This document shows positions 9,960 to 21,789 of a DNA stretch of 64,000 nt, piece by piece (position 1 is the first letter of the stretch; every line of letters starts with the position of its first letter). The notes below the pieces were generated by a model, which did not search any database, was not told the DNA's origin, and saw only the letters and a program-made list of their open reading frames with translations. The stretch lies in the NCBI GenBank assembly GCA_028583685.1, contig JAMXIF010001210.1, positions 6,989,862-7,053,861 on the forward strand, in the 5' to 3' direction. This DNA is from Petaurus breviceps papuanus. Taxonomy: Eukaryota > Chordata > Mammalia > Diprotodontia > Petauridae. The position numbers and the translations under genes are program-made.

Positions 9960-10929
9960 AAATTTAATTTTAGTTCTAAGTTGTTTTTGAATATATTCTT
10001 AACTTTAAAAAATCAACAAACATTTTATTTCCACAGAAATTTGAATATGCCCATCTGATTTCGTTTCCTTCTGATTATTTAATTTTTCTTGTTTTTGTCC
10101 TTATTGTGAAAAAGGAAGGCCCTTTTATCACCACCTTAATGAACCTTTCTTCTGGAATACTGATTGTTGCTAGACATTTGGTGTTCCCTCTTTTATTTCC
10201 ATTGCAATTTGCCTCTCATTGATAAGTAGGCATCTTGTCCTGGCCTCCAACATCTGTTTTCACACAATTCTGCCAGCTCATTGAGTTAGCTGTTGCTATT
10301 TCTTTAGCCCTTGCAGAGCCTTATTCTTTCTATTCCACCCTGGAAAATCATCTCATAAAAATAAATTCCAAGCAGCTTTGCTGCTACCATTGGCAGTTTA
10401 CTAACTATGTAAAATGAAGAGGGAATAAACAGATGTGAAAAGTGTTATCTAACTTAAGATAGCTATTTTACTGAATACATTATCTTTCAGGATGAAATAG
10501 AAATAATAATTTTTAAAAAGGTGAACTGGTCACCTTTTCTACCAACAATTGAATATGGAAACTCACCACTTAAATATTTGGTGAGGATTCCCATTAAGGC
10601 TATTTGTTCTGTAGTGATCATTTTCCCTCCCCTTTCTTCCTCTATATACCTGTTTGTGTTATACTTACATGCTGAGATGCCATGTAGACTGTAGAGTGTC
10701 TTTGAAGGAAAAGGTTTATTTGATGATACGGGGTTTTAGTGTTTAGTTAATATTTCATTTTGACTTTCTGTTTCTGGATAGAAGGTGAAAGCAGCTGAGA
10801 AAGGTTTACACCCCTTCCTAAAGAAGCAATGTTTCTGTGATTAGGCAGTATTGACTTTGGCAAAGCATAGTGAATGTTAGATGGGAAAGAAAACTATTAC
10901 ATACATAGAAGATGGAAAGCAAAGTGTAA
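9960..10929. other. Unique AT-rich noncoding DNA
   Basis: No repeat, exon or RNA gene recognised over about 970 bases. It leads into the candidate conserved block at 10930-11420. Confidence 0.4.
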
Positions 10930-11420
10930 TTTACAAGTCTGTACTAGATACCATGTTTCTGTTAAGTAATAAGGCTTTCCTAGGCAGACTTTTCCCAGTT
11001 AATAGCCCTCCCCCAAGCTTTTAAAAGAAACGAGTATGACCATTCATCTCCAAATCCAATTTTAGGATTAATTTCTATTTATTAAATTTGTCTAAGTTAT
11101 TTTGTTCCTTCAGACCCAACCTAGAGAGAGAGAAAAAAAAAAGCCTGCAGAAAACTATAATTAACCACATTCAAGAAAATAAACTGGGGCCCTTTTAATA
11201 CTGTAGTGGTCCTGGTGGGGGGAAAAATGTCCTGGCTAGGAATATAGAGAGAAGGTGAGATCAGTCCCTGGTATGCAAAGCTGATGAATTAGCTGGTTAA
11301 ACAGGCTGCCAAGATAATTACATTGTCTGTTTTGTGACACGTTATACCGCAGCACTTGGGATTAACCTGTTCTCTTGTGTCTCCTTTGGATCAGTTTTTT
11401 AGACAACCTTTTATCAGATG
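10930..11420. other. Candidate conserved noncoding element (inferred)
   Basis: About 490 bases free of recognisable repeats. It is dense in developmental transcription-factor-like words: tatgcaaagctgatgaatta, aagataattacattgtctgt, actataattaaccaca and gggattaacctg. The texture resembles deeply conserved enhancers, but conservation cannot be seen from one sequence. Confidence 0.3.
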
Positions 11421-12110
11421 AAGGAGTACAGACATCAAAAGGGAAAGGGGAGTGGGTGAAAGAGGGGGCTCCCACGAAGCTGCAAGGGGTGGGATTTCCA
11501 TTGAAATGACTGAATGGACAATCCCTTTTCCTATACTGTTCTTTACTCTATAGTGACCTCTGCTGGAAGGGAGAGGGGTTGCTCTCTATTCTCTTCCCTC
11601 AAACTATCCAGTTTGTATGTGTGCTGTTAAGTAGGATCAAAGTGGCAACTAGACAAGAATTAAATAATGCAGTTTCAATTTTGGGTCACAGACCTAAGTC
11701 AGATTAAATAGGTCGGTGCTTGTGAGTCACAACTCCTTTAAATGGGAAGTTTGGAAGGTTTTTGACCCAACAACAAACATCAAAAGAATCCTGTGATTTC
11801 ATTGTTATTGGGCATCCCAGTGAGGCAACTCCTTTTGCCAAAGCAGATGGGAAACTATTTTTTATCTTATAACCTTCCAGAGCTCACTATATCCCTCATC
11901 ATTATTTAGCTTTCTGTGTGTTTGTACTATTTTTGCTCAAATTATATTAAGTATCCTTGTCCAACTGGACTTGTTATTTATTTTTAAATACCCGGCACAT
12001 AGTAGGTGCTTAACTTGTTGAAATGAATTGAATGAAGAAGCTCCCTAAAGGTTTATAGTTCTTTAATTCGGTGTCATTATGCTCAAAGGGGAAAAATATT
12101 TAGACCTTTT
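11420..12110. other. Unassigned DNA with an L2 terminus
   Basis: Mostly unique. An L2 3' end (cccggcacatagtaggtgct, then aacttgttgaaatgaattga) is present at about 11985-12040. Confidence 0.5.
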
Positions 12111-12420
12111 GATTGTATGTGAAAGAAGCACACATAAAATTTCATCATCGGGTGACAATTTAGCTAGAGAACAATTAGGAGAATAAATAGAAAAATCTAC
12201 CCATTAACAGCCCTTGGCAACTCAAATTGAATTTAACCAGAGACTGAGCCTCTGGCTACAAGGCTGTGTAATTTAAAGCAGATATAATAGATTTCAGCAA
12301 CTAAAATTTGTTTGTTAAACTGTACCAAGCAAGATATTAGTTAAATGGGCCAAGAAATTCCCCTCCACATTAATGAAAATAAAATTTAACTTTAGTGCTC
12401 TATTTTTTTTCTGAAATAAT
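12110..12420. other. Candidate conserved noncoding element (inferred)
   Basis: Repeat-free AT-rich block with several homeodomain-like cores (gacaatttagctagag, gaacaattaggagaataaat, ccacattaatgaaaataaaa). Function is not established by the sequence alone. Confidence 0.25.
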
Positions 12421-12689
12421 GTTTGACTTGATATGCCCGCTTTCAAGCAAGGTTCTGTATTAGTCATGAATCTAGGGTATCAGGTGTGAGGTTTAGTACC
12501 CCATCCTGTCAGTCAGGGCAGTGGCTTTCCAATCTGATCCTAGAAAAACCATAGATTCTTAAAAAAAAAAAATAACCCTTTCCCTTCCAAAGCAGTGATC
12601 AGCAAACAGTGCTACCTCCAAGAATAAAAACTGAACTATATACAATTCATAATAAATTATTAAAAGAATCAATATTGCTATAGAGAAAG

Positions 12690-12860
12690 GAAATAAACAT
12701 TTCTATGGTACCTACTGTGTGCTATGCGCTGTGTTAAGTATTTTACAAGTATTATTTCATCTGATCATAGGAATCTTATTGTTTACAAAGTGCTTTTCAA
12801 ACATTATTTCACAACCTCACATTACAACCTTGATGATGAGATAGAAATGAGAAAAACTTG
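12690..12860 (-). mobile_element. MIR-type SINE, antisense
   Basis: tggtacctactgtgtgctat, gtattttacaagtattattt and ctcacattacaaccttgatg match the antisense MIR pattern of a tail followed by a fragmentary core. Confidence 0.55.
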
Positions 12861-12879
12861 TCAGATATAGGAATTCAAA

Positions 12880-13720
12880 GATCATTAGTAACTTTGAAGA
12901 TAGTTTCAGTTGAGAGAGTTTGGAAGCTAGGTTGTGAAGTGATGACTAGAAAAGAAAATAGAGCCAATGTATATTGAGCATTTTTGCCTCTAGGAATTTG
13001 ATTCGTACGCAACAAAAGCAGAAACTGTATCTTCTGTTTCCAAATCTAACACTGTTTTCCCTGTACCAGAACTTCCTTCATCTAATGAGAAGTGAGGATA
13101 CATGGTGATTGGAACTGGCAGTTGAGAATGGAGAAGATCGCTAAAAGCAATGCATTTTGTGCATAGATTTACATATTTTTTTTTTTAAGATTTAGCAGGG
13201 TGGTGCATACTGTCATTTTAGTATCTCAAAAAAATATTAGGCATGTGATCTAATTCCCTCCCCTTCATGGTAGCTAATTAGTACTCCCCACCTTCTGTGT
13301 TCTCCACATCTCAGCCACCATCCCTGACCTGGATGTGGGGGCAACAGCAAGGGGCAAGAGAGCAATATAGCTGTCCTACTTTATGCTTGCTATACTGTTA
13401 TCACCTTCACTGATGCAACCAGTGTGGCCCTGATTAATTGCAACCTACTGATGGTCAGTATGATGTTTTCATTTGCAAAGATTAAAAATAGGGAACTTTC
13501 AGAAACAGGGGTGCTTGCCAACTCTAAAAATAGAATTGAATATAATGGGATGAACTAAGGAAATCCATAGTGTATTAAATATACGATGTCAAGCCTAAGT
13601 AGAGCCCTCCATTTTTGAAGGAGTGGGAAGGAGGGAATGATTAATCAGTAAGAAAGAGAAATGACTAATTGATAGCTCCTGTGCTCCATTTGGTGTCTAT
13701 TTAATGTCAAAGTAAGGATA
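12880..13720. other. Unassigned noncoding DNA
   Basis: No recognised repeat or gene. Confidence 0.4.
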
Positions 13721-13727
13721 TGAGGTA

Positions 13728-13920
13728 TAATGGATAAGACATTCGCCTTCAAATGAAGAAGGCCTGTGTTCAAATTTTACTTTAGATATTTCCTAGCTGT
13801 GTGATTCTGGGCATGTCACTTAGAAATTCTTTCCATTGGTTTCCTTATCTACACAATGAGACGGTTGGATTCAATGGCCTCTCAGAGCCCTTGTAGCTCT
13901 AAATCTGTGATCTTCTGAGT
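13728..13920 (+). mobile_element. SINE with CR1/L3-like tail
   Basis: The head gaggtataatggataagaca and core ctagctgtgtgattctgggc are followed by gttggattcaatggcctctc, then gctctaaatctgtgatc. That ending matches the 3' end of L3/CR1 LINEs, whose machinery probably mobilised the family. Confidence 0.65.
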
Positions 13921-14043
13921 CTATTTGGAGCATTCTTTCTTTGGCTGATTTATGGGAGGATGTGTTCAAGAGTTTGGGTTGTAATCCATAACTCTGGAGG
14001 GAGGCTTCACATTGATGAGATCACAGACTCACTGGTGTAAGGC

Positions 14044-14067
14044 TCAAAAAAAAAAAAAAAAAAAAAA
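14044..14067. repeat. Poly(A) tract
   Basis: Twenty-odd consecutive A. No SINE or LINE could be recognised just upstream, so its origin is unclear. Confidence 0.85.
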
Positions 14068-14069
14068 GA

Positions 14070-14650
14070 AAACCAACTTTATCCTTCCTTATTTGTTTGG
14101 ATTTCATTAGACTCTGTTTATGGAAGAGGAATGATTATTTGTTGCATGCCCACTATGTTAGAAGCAATTTCCTAACTCCTTCCTCTATACTTGTTAAGCT
14201 AGTTTTTCCTTAAAAGGTATTGAGGCCATAGTTGAAACTTTATTGGCTCCAGGTACTAAAGGTTCAGGTAGTTGACGTCACTTTCTGTTTGCCTGGGTAC
14301 AAAGTAGGCAGGAAGCGCACTTGGAAGCTTGGTTGGTGGACCATTATGGGCAACTTAGGTAAGGTAGCTTCCTCAAGGTGAATCCACTCAAGGTGTTCCC
14401 AGGGCCTATCCTTGTTCAATACCCTTCTGCTATGGAAAAGAAAATTTCCTTTGGTTACCTTGAATGACCTATTAATGTCTCATTTTCCATCAGTATCAAA
14501 CCTAACAAGACCTGCCCAGAACATAAACATATAGTGTCTTAATCTCTATTAAATGAAAGGATACTTTGTTGAACATCAACTACAGTTCTAATCTGAGTTC
14601 TTCTCTAGGTTTCCTTTCCCCTGGGGCAATATTTTGATATTTGGTTCTCC
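14070..14650. other. Unassigned noncoding DNA
   Basis: No recognised feature. Confidence 0.4.
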
Positions 14651-14654
14651 TTTC

Positions 14655-14860
14655 CTTTCTTCCCCACAAAGCAGAATCACAAAATACTAGAATTGAAAGG
14701 AACTTCAGAGTCTATTTAGTTCAACCCTCATTTTCCAGATAATGAAACTGAGGTCCAGAAAGGGGAAGTCACTCACCCAAGCCATATGTGGTAGAGATGA
14801 GTCTAGAATCCAGACTTGCTACCTCTAAGTCCGATATTCTTTCTACAACACAATACTGGT
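14655..14860 (-). mobile_element. SINE with CR1/L3-like tail, antisense
   Basis: agaattgaaaggaacttcag, tcattttccagataatgaaa, ccagaaaggggaagtcactc and ctttctacaacacaatactg give the full antisense order from tail to head. Confidence 0.7.
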
Positions 14861-14989
14861 TCCAGAATGGTGCTTCTGTGACCTTTCTATCTCAGCCTTC
14901 CTTCCTAGGTGAGTACCTAGGTCTTGAAAGCATCAGGGGTGGGCCAAAGGAAAATGTGACTGTCACTTAATCTATGCTTCTTGGTCCTT

Positions 14990-15240
14990 AAGGGTGGCAT
15001 AGTGGAAAAAATGCTGAATGTGCAGTCAGAAAATCTTGGGTTGCAATCCTGCTTTGGACACTTAGTTGTTTGACCCTGGGAAAGTCCCATAACTTCTCTC
15101 AGCCTCAGTTTCTTAACTTGTAAAAACAGAGATAATAATAATACTTATAGGGCAGGGCTGTTATGAGGCTCAAATGATTTTGTGCAAGTGAAATATATTT
15201 GCACTTTTCAAATCCTAAAGCACTAAGTATATATTGTTGT
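14990..15240 (+). mobile_element. MIR-type SINE
   Basis: Head gggtggcatagtggaaaaaa, core cttagttgtttgaccctggg, then cctcagtttcttaacttgta and ggcagggctgttatgaggct, with the degenerate MIR 3' end. Confidence 0.75.
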
Positions 15241-15670
15241 TGTTTGGAAAGTTCTTCATAAGTAATGGAAAGACAAAGAAGAAAAAATTTGTCTTTTTTA
15301 CCCTTAAACTCTTACTTGTACAAAATCACTTGATTTTGAATTGATATCATAAAATGTCATTTATATCATGAAAGTGTTTATTTTATATCATTTAGTTTTA
15401 CTGTCATCTTTGGATCTCTTGGCTACTCTCTCTTCATCCCCATAAGTTCAGTAACTGGAAAGTTTTTTCCTCTCTGTTCCAAAACTTGCCCCTCTCACTG
15501 TGTTATCTTAGTTTTTCAAACTCTTCAACAATCATTACATCTGTCTTAAGCCTACTTCAGCAAGAAGTAGTCATTCTTTAGGACTACCTACCCCCCTCAC
15601 TCATTTTCTTTTCCCAAGGCACCAAAATTCTTAGTTATATCTTAACTTATTATCCATAGGATATATTGGA
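15240..15670. other. Unassigned noncoding DNA
   Basis: Pyrimidine-rich patches, possibly old L2 (15420-15560), not assignable with confidence. Confidence 0.35.
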
Positions 15671-15915
15671 GTTTGGGGGGGAAGTAATAAATTTGGAATT
15701 AGAAGGTCTGGGTTAAAACTGTAGTTTTGCCAGTCAGTAATTGTGTTATTTTTGACAAGTCACTTAATCTTTCTGACCCTCAGTTTCCCTGTCTATAAAA
15801 TGGGGAGATTACTCATATTACCCACTTCATAGGGACATTATAAAGATCAAATGGATGTTTTCATGTCCGGTGTATTGCACTTTGAAAATACCATGAAAAT
15901 GTAAATGTTCATTAT
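15670..15915 (+). mobile_element. MIR-type SINE
   Basis: gacaagtcacttaatctttc, ccctcagtttccctgtctat, aaaatggggagattactcat and the following tail. Confidence 0.7.
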
Positions 15916-15924
15916 TGACAAATT

Positions 15925-16840
15925 AAAGATAGAATGACAGAATTTGAGAGTTGGAAGGTCCATCAATGACCATTTAGTTTATTCCATACCTATATACATG
16001 TAACATGTTCAACACCTTCTTTTTTTCCTTAGTTTAAGGACCTTCAAGGTAGAAGAACCACCCATCACCTTTCTAGGCAGCCCATTCCCTTTATTAGGTG
16101 ACTCTTAAGAGGATTTTTTCACCTGTTTTCAAGACTAAATTTGTATCTTTGCAGCTTCATCTATTGTTTCTGGTTCTTTCTTTGGGGGTAGCCATACATT
16201 TGTAATCATTTCCTCCACGTGGCAATCCTCAAAATAGTGGGAGACAGCAACTATTTATTCCCCAACCCCACCCCTTCTAGTCTTTTCTTTTCTAGTTCCT
16301 GCAATTGAAAGTCATATGATAGGGATTCAAGACCCTTCACATTTTATTTGCCCTTCTCTGAATGCCCTCCAGCTTATCTGTGTTCTTTTTAAAACTATTG
16401 ACGTTCATATATAAAGTCCATATTTCATAGGACAGAGTACAACGGGACCATCACTTTTTTGTTCCTAGAAGATACAGATCTCTCTTAATGCAGTCCAAGA
16501 TCCCATTACTTTTTGGCTGCCACATCACGTAGCTGATTCATATTAAGTTTTTAGTACATTAAAACCCCCAGAACTTTTTAAAGGATAAAATGTTGTCTGA
16601 ATGTTTTTCCCATCCTATACTTGTAAAGCTGGGCTTTTTTTATTTAGCCCAACTGTGAAACTTTACATTTACCATTATCAGATCTCTTTCATCCCAGTGC
16701 TATAGACTATCAGGATCTTTTTGGATTCTGACTCTGGCATCTGGTTCATTAGCTTATCCCTTCTAACTTCATGCCATCTGCACATTGTACAAGGATGTTA
16801 TCCAGGCCTCTGTCCAACTCATTGATAAAACTGTATAAAT
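15925..16840 (-). mobile_element. L3/CR1 LINE, 3' third (antisense)
   Basis: Read antisense, the text follows the L3/CR1 reverse-transcriptase C-terminal region and 3' end. The string from about 16830 back encodes the Asn-Asp-Leu and Phe-Ala-Asp-Asp-type neighbourhood (here decayed: aactcattgataaaactg, gccatctgcacattgtacaa). It continues through ttaatgcagtccaagatccc and ttttttggctgccacatc, then ggcagcccattccctttatt near the 3' end. Many substitutions and small gaps; clearly dead. Confidence 0.8.
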
Positions 16841-17059
16841 ATTTTAATTTTTCTATGTCTTTTATATCAATACTGAAGCATGTCTCTATAGTCTGGTTCT
16901 AGTCCAACTTTTCATCCATATATCACATTATTCTCCTTCATATAATCTATATTACAGGAACATTGTTCTTTCAATTTGGCATTCCATCTCCTTTTTCCAT
17001 TCATTTGCAGAATCACACAAATCTAGTAACTAGAATTCCTTTCTCATTTCTATTTCTAA

Positions 17060-17270
17060 GGATCCTGATTTTCTTCCAGAGTTCGGTTCAGGTGCCAATG
17101 TCTCTATAGCACCTTTCCTGATCTTCCTTGCCCCACCCCTCCCCCTTGTTAGTGGTCTTTCCCTTCTTATCACCTTATATTTACTTGTCTATGTTCACTT
17201 TGTATTCCCAGGGCCTAGATTGGTACTTTGCAAATAGATGCATAATCAATGTTTTTGGAATTGAATGTCT
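17060..17270 (+). mobile_element. L2 LINE 3' end
   Basis: ggttcaggtgccaatgtctc, cctttcctgatcttccttgc and gtattcccagggcctagatt match the L2 3' region; it closes with aatgtttttggaattgaatg. Confidence 0.65.
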
Positions 17271-17329
17271 CAAGTCCATAACCATATTCTAAAAGCATTT
17301 CATTTGGTAAATGCAACTGAACTTGGAAT

Positions 17330-17560
17330 GACAGAATTTAGAGCTGGATTCAGTATATTCATGTACGTTAAGTAGCAGTTTTAGTTAGGAAGCTGTAGTT
17401 GAGTCCCCTCATTTTACAAATGAGGAATCTCTCCGAGAGATCAAGTGACTTACCCACTATAACTCACATTGGGAGCAAGAAACAGAGTTGAAACTCAGGC
17501 CCAGTTCTTTTTCTAAGCTCCTAAGACTAGAACCACCATGCCCCATTTGAAACTGAAGTA
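17330..17560 (-). mobile_element. SINE with CR1/L3-like tail, antisense
   Basis: gacagaatttagagctggat, ctcattttacaaatgaggaa, gatcaagtgacttacccact and ctaagactagaaccaccatg. Confidence 0.6.
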
Positions 17561-18540
17561 TTTGTCATTTATGATAGTTAATCACTAACTCTCTTTCCAT
17601 ACATCAGACAGATACTATGAAACTTCCCCCTTTGATACCTATTCCTGATTTAGGCATGAGTATCGGATTTTCTATTAAAAATAAAAAGACCTTACTCAAA
17701 TGGTGGCACAATTATGTTTTTCAGAGTGGGTAGGTGGTGATTTTTATACTGAATACATTTTCATTTGAAAGGTCTATGGCACATTTGAAAATGAGTACAT
17801 AAATTATGATAGAAGACAAACAACAATCAGATAAAAACCCTTACATAAAATCTTTACCATATCTCTTTCAGTTACAATCAACATCTTCTCTATCTTTCTG
17901 TGGTCTACAAAGGGTATTTTTTTTTTTTAAAGAATCAGGGTTAAGTGGAAACTTTTGAAGGAAACCAGTAGAAAACTTTTCTTCAGCTCTGATGTTACAA
18001 AGAAGTTCACTATTTCTCACTTGTTGAACTAAAAAAACTTGTAATTCTCACCAAACCTGTGAACTCTTTTTGATTTTTCAAACAACAGTTAAGACTGAGT
18101 TCTATTGTGTCATATAGACCATCTTGTTTTGTAGAGACTAGTGAGATGTACTTATGTATGTTTAGTGAAATAACTAGAAATTATCTGGATTAAGCATATT
18201 TTTATCTGCTTTTTATTAATTTGATAATTTCAGACTGGAAAGAATATTTCATTGTCATTAATTAATACAAACATATACCTCTTTAGCATTTAAACATAAT
18301 TAAATAAGCTCATGATGCTATTTTGATGGACAATGGTAAAATATAATTCATATTTTATAGTTTAGTAAGAACAAATTAATTTGTTACATTTTCAAATAAC
18401 TTTTCTTTTAGTTATGACAATCATTTTGATGGTATGAGTGAAGATTTAAAATGAGATTGATAATTTAATCATGGAGTTCACCTTCTCATGGAAAGATCAG
18501 GCTTGCTGATAGCAACAGTGAATTAAAAAAAAAAAAAGGT
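17560..18540. other. Unique AT-rich noncoding DNA
   Basis: About 1 kb without a recognised repeat, rich in TTAATTA-like words near 18210-18400. It could hold conserved noncoding sequence; nothing firmer is visible. Confidence 0.35.
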
Positions 18541-18544
18541 CCTG

Positions 18545-18968
18545 TGTGCTAGATTGTACTTTAAACTGCCATCACTTCTTCCCTGGACTGTAGCAATAAC
18601 CTTAATCTATTTCACTGCCTGGTTTCCCTCTTCCATAGTCTATCCCCCCTAGAGCTGCCAAAATAATATTCTGAAAGCCCAGGTCTGACCATGCTACTCT
18701 CCTGCTCAAGAAATACCAATGTCTCCTTCTTGCCTCTAGGATAAAATGCAAACTTCTCTAGCACTTGAAGCCCTTTCTATTCTGTGTGCTTGTTTCTTCT
18801 ACTGCTCCCCATAACTGAAAGGTACTCCTTGCTTAGTCTTTGCCTTGTTAAATACATAGCTTGTTCCAAGACTCAACTTGATGGCAACCCCTACATCAGA
18901 CCATTCCTGATCTGCCCAGTTTGCTAGTCTTTCCCCCATCCTCCATACTTTAAATTTACTTTGTTTAT
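18545..18968 (+). mobile_element. L2 LINE 3' region, first part
   Basis: gggctgcc-type L2 text: tccctggactgtagcaataa, ccaggtctgaccatgctact, tgtctccttcttgcctctag, gataaaatgcaaacttctct. The 3' terminus appears after a long interruption at 19870-19980. Confidence 0.75.
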
Positions 18969-18971
18969 ATC

Positions 18972-19125
18972 TCTCTATCCATCCATCCATCCATCACCTA
19001 CCTATCTATTCACCTGTCCCCCCATCCATCCACCCACCCATCCATCCATCCATCCATCCAACATCTATCTATCTGTCTGTCTGTCTGTCTGTCTATCTAT
19101 CCATCCATCTATCCAACCAATTCCT
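18972..19125. repeat. Compound (ATCC)n/(TCTG)n microsatellite
   Basis: Tetranucleotide runs of CATC/CCAC, then TCTG and TATC. It encodes a meaningless Pro/Ser/His-rich frame. Confidence 0.9.
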
Positions 19126-19129
19126 GGCA

Positions 19130-19869
19130 AAGGGCTGGCAGGCCATGCCCACCCCCATACCAAGATTGTAGTTGTCAATTTGGGAAGAGAAGAAACTAAG
19201 GTAAGATCAACTCTCAGAAAGATACTAGGCCCAGTTCTGGGAGCTGGGGAAACTTTTAGGGAAACAGGAGAGAGAAGGGAGAGGTGATAGCCCTCCTACT
19301 GCAAAGGCATGAGGAGAAGCATCTGTTTCCTGCCACATCAGTAGTTACTTTCTGTAAGATTGTGAGAGATGAGAGATCTCCATTGAAATGGGCAAGGTGG
19401 GAGATGTGTGACACTATTCTCTCACCCAGGAGCCATAGCATTGAGAGAAACAAACTCTCAGAGGAGAGAAGAACAAGGGGCAGGTTCCCCTGTGCCCTGT
19501 CTTCCATTTGTGTTTTCTTAAATTTATCCTGTTAAAGAATGCATTTGTAGGATTCCATATGATTTTTCAAAAGCATCCGTGCTCAACCCTGACTTTCTGT
19601 TGCCTGATGTCCCTTTGTGGCATGTGAGTCTAGTGGCAGCCACATAGGAGAGAGACCTTTCCAATGGCAGGGCTGGGAGTTCCCCCTCCAGCCCACTGTG
19701 AGACAGGAGAGCTATCTACCCGAGGACTTAATATCATAACTACCTTCCTAAGGGCATCATCACTATGAATGTGGGCCCTATTGTATAAATCTACCTCAAA
19801 AATGGAATCCAAGTAACATGCACATATATGTATATAATGTGTATAATACATCACACAAGTGTGTGTATG
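19130..19869. other. Unassigned DNA interrupting an L2 copy
   Basis: About 740 bases of moderately GC-rich sequence, with overlapping chance frames on both strands and a short GT-rich patch at 19855-19880. No family recognised. Confidence 0.35.
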
Positions 19870-19980
19870 TATGTGTGTGTTGTTCCCCTCTAAGGGGAGT
19901 GTAAGCTCCTCAAGGACAGAAACCATTCAGTTTTGTCTTTGTATCCACTGCACCTAGCTTGGTGTTTAACCAAAGCTTTT
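19870..19980 (+). mobile_element. L2 LINE 3' terminus
   Basis: gagtgtaagctcctcaagga, ttttgtctttgtatccactg and cacctagcttggtgtttaac are the L2 3' end. It probably completes the copy starting at 18545. Confidence 0.7.
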
Positions 19981-19984
19981 TTGG

Positions 19985-20260
19985 CTCAAGAAATCTAACA
20001 TGCCTATTTAGCTACAGAAGACCTACCCAGAATAGTGCAGGATACTTTAAAAAAATGGTTTTTGGTGGTTGTTGTGCTTTAACGATGTGAGAAGCCAAGC
20101 ATACAACAGACGCGATTGATGAAGGCTCTAGTTTATTTGAATATATTTTATTAACCCCAGGGTTTTTCCAAAGTGGGAATTGTTAATATTCAGAGGAGTC
20201 ACAGAACATTTTCTCATGGTCCAGTTAAGGAAGTACCATGAGCAGGGCTGTCTCATTCTG
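19985..20260. other. Unique noncoding DNA
   Basis: No recognised repeat or gene. Confidence 0.35.
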
Positions 20261-20264
20261 TAAT

Positions 20265-20700
20265 GGAACCCAATGGTGGCTTAAAGAGTCAGATGATCTG
20301 AGCTCTCAAACTCCTCACTTTGTCACTTAACAGGCGAGTGAACTTGGGTAAGTGACAGCTTCACAGGCCTTCTGTTTTCTCTTTTATTAAATGAAAAGAT
20401 TGAACTAGATAACCTCTCAGGCATACTCCAGCTCAAAATCTGAAACTCTTTGGTTAATAAATCTTTGGATTTAGGTTTAGAATCCCTGGACTCGTGTCCT
20501 GTGCTAGCTTCTTACTAGTTGTATGACTTTGGGGAAATCACTGAACCTTTTAGAGTCTTGATTTCCTTCTCTATAAAATGGAAATAATCTTATACAAATT
20601 GTACAGCCTACAAGGTAAAATGAGATAATGTGTGCAAAATACTTTGTAGATGATTACATGCTATGTAAATGTGAATCATTACTATTGTCATTATTATTGG
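20265..20700 (+). mobile_element. Two SINEs in tandem (L3-tail SINE, then MIR)
   Basis: The first (about 20265-20455) ends with gaactagataacctctcagg, then ccagctcaaaatctgaaact, a CR1/L3-like tail. The second (about 20460-20700) has tagttgtatgactttgggga and ctataaaatggaaataatct with the MIR 3' end. Confidence 0.65.
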
Positions 20701-20734
20701 TCAAACACAATAAGATGGACAGTCAAACTGACCA

Positions 20735-21140
20735 AGGTCAGTCAGTAACCATTTATCAAGCACCTACTACTATATGCCAGGGGGAAGCTAGGTGGTACAG
20801 TGAATAGTGTAGCCAGCTTGGATTTAGGAAGACTCATCTTGCTGAGTTCAAATATGAACTCAGACACTTAGTAACTATGTAACCCTGGGAAAGTGCTTTA
20901 ACCCTGTTTACCTTACTTTTCTCTTCATAAGATGAGCTGGAGAAGGAAATGGCAAACCACTCCAGTATCTTTGTCAAGAAAATCCCAAATGAGTTCACAG
21001 AGAGTAGTAGTGAAAATCTTCTGAACAACAACAAAATATGTGCCAGCCTCTATACTAAGTACTGAGGGTACAAAAAGAGGCAAAAGACAGGCTCTGCCCT
21101 CAAGGAACTCACAATCTAATGGGAGTGAGCAGTCTCTATA
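20735..21140 (-). mobile_element. L2 3' end split by a Mar1 SINE
   Basis: Antisense L2 terminus (ccatttatcaagcacctact, then tatatgccag) is interrupted at 20782-21035. It resumes with tatgtgccagcctctatact, aggcaaaagacaggctctgc and tcacaatctaatgggagtga. The near-repeat tatatgccag/tatgtgccag marks the target duplication. Confidence 0.8.
20782..21035 (+). mobile_element. Mar1-type SINE, nearly full length
   Basis: aagctaggtggtacagtgaa head, ggaagactcatcttgctgag, agctggagaaggaaatggca, cactccagtatctttgtcaa, and an RTE-like tail ending ctgaacaacaacaaaa. Confidence 0.88.
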
Positions 21141-21169
21141 GCTAACAGTCTTCCACAAAGCTCTACATT

Positions 21170-21345
21170 TTTTCTTTTGAAATTTTTATTGATTATTTTT
21201 TATTTTTAACAGTACTTTCAATTCCAAATATATATCTTCTCCCCTCCTAAAAGAATCATTTTTGTAACAAATTATAAAATAGAAAAAGAGAGGGAAATCT
21301 AACCAATAAAACACCCAAATGAATGGATCAAAACATCTTTTAAGT
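21170..21345 (-). mobile_element. Possible L1-type 3' region (tentative)
   Basis: T-rich tract then acagtactttcaattccaaa, cctcctaaaagaatcatttt and gtaacaaattataaaataga. It resembles a marsupial LINE 3' region from memory; not certain. Confidence 0.35.
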
Positions 21346-21528
21346 CCTTATTAGGTGCTAAGTACATGGGGAATCAAATAGACAAGAAAGAAACTAGGTC
21401 CATATAGTATAATGGTGTGGGTTAAACCTGTCCAGTTTAGATCAGCTCCTGACTCTTCCTGCCAGATCTCTTCTGTGTCTTTTCTTCTCTTTGTTGTGTT
21501 TCACTTACATGAGTCAATCATGTTAGTA

Positions 21529-21784
21529 TTTTGTTGTTGTTCAGCCATTTCAGTCATGTGTGACTCTTCATGACCCAATTAGGGGTTTTCTTGGCAAAAA
21601 TACTAGAGTGGCTTTCCATTTCCTTCTCCATCTCATTTTACAGATGAGGAAACTGTGGAAAACATTAGGGTTAAGTGACTCGCCCAGGGTCACACAGCTA
21701 GTAAGTGTCTGAGGTAAGATTTGAACTCATGTCTTCCTAACCCCAGAGCCAGCACTCTGTCCAGTGCACAACCTAGCTGCCTCA
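21529..21784 (-). mobile_element. Mar1-type SINE, full length, antisense
   Basis: Begins with the reversed tail ttttgttgttgttcagccat, then gggttttcttggcaaaaata, ccatttccttctccatctca, aagtgactcgcccagggtca, and ends with the head cacaacctagctgcctca. Confidence 0.88.
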
Positions 21785-21789
21785 CATTG

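Noticed and set aside
18961-19287. 108-codon plus frame
   Set aside because: Its first half is the translated ATCC/TCTG microsatellite and the rest shows no similarity to a protein family.
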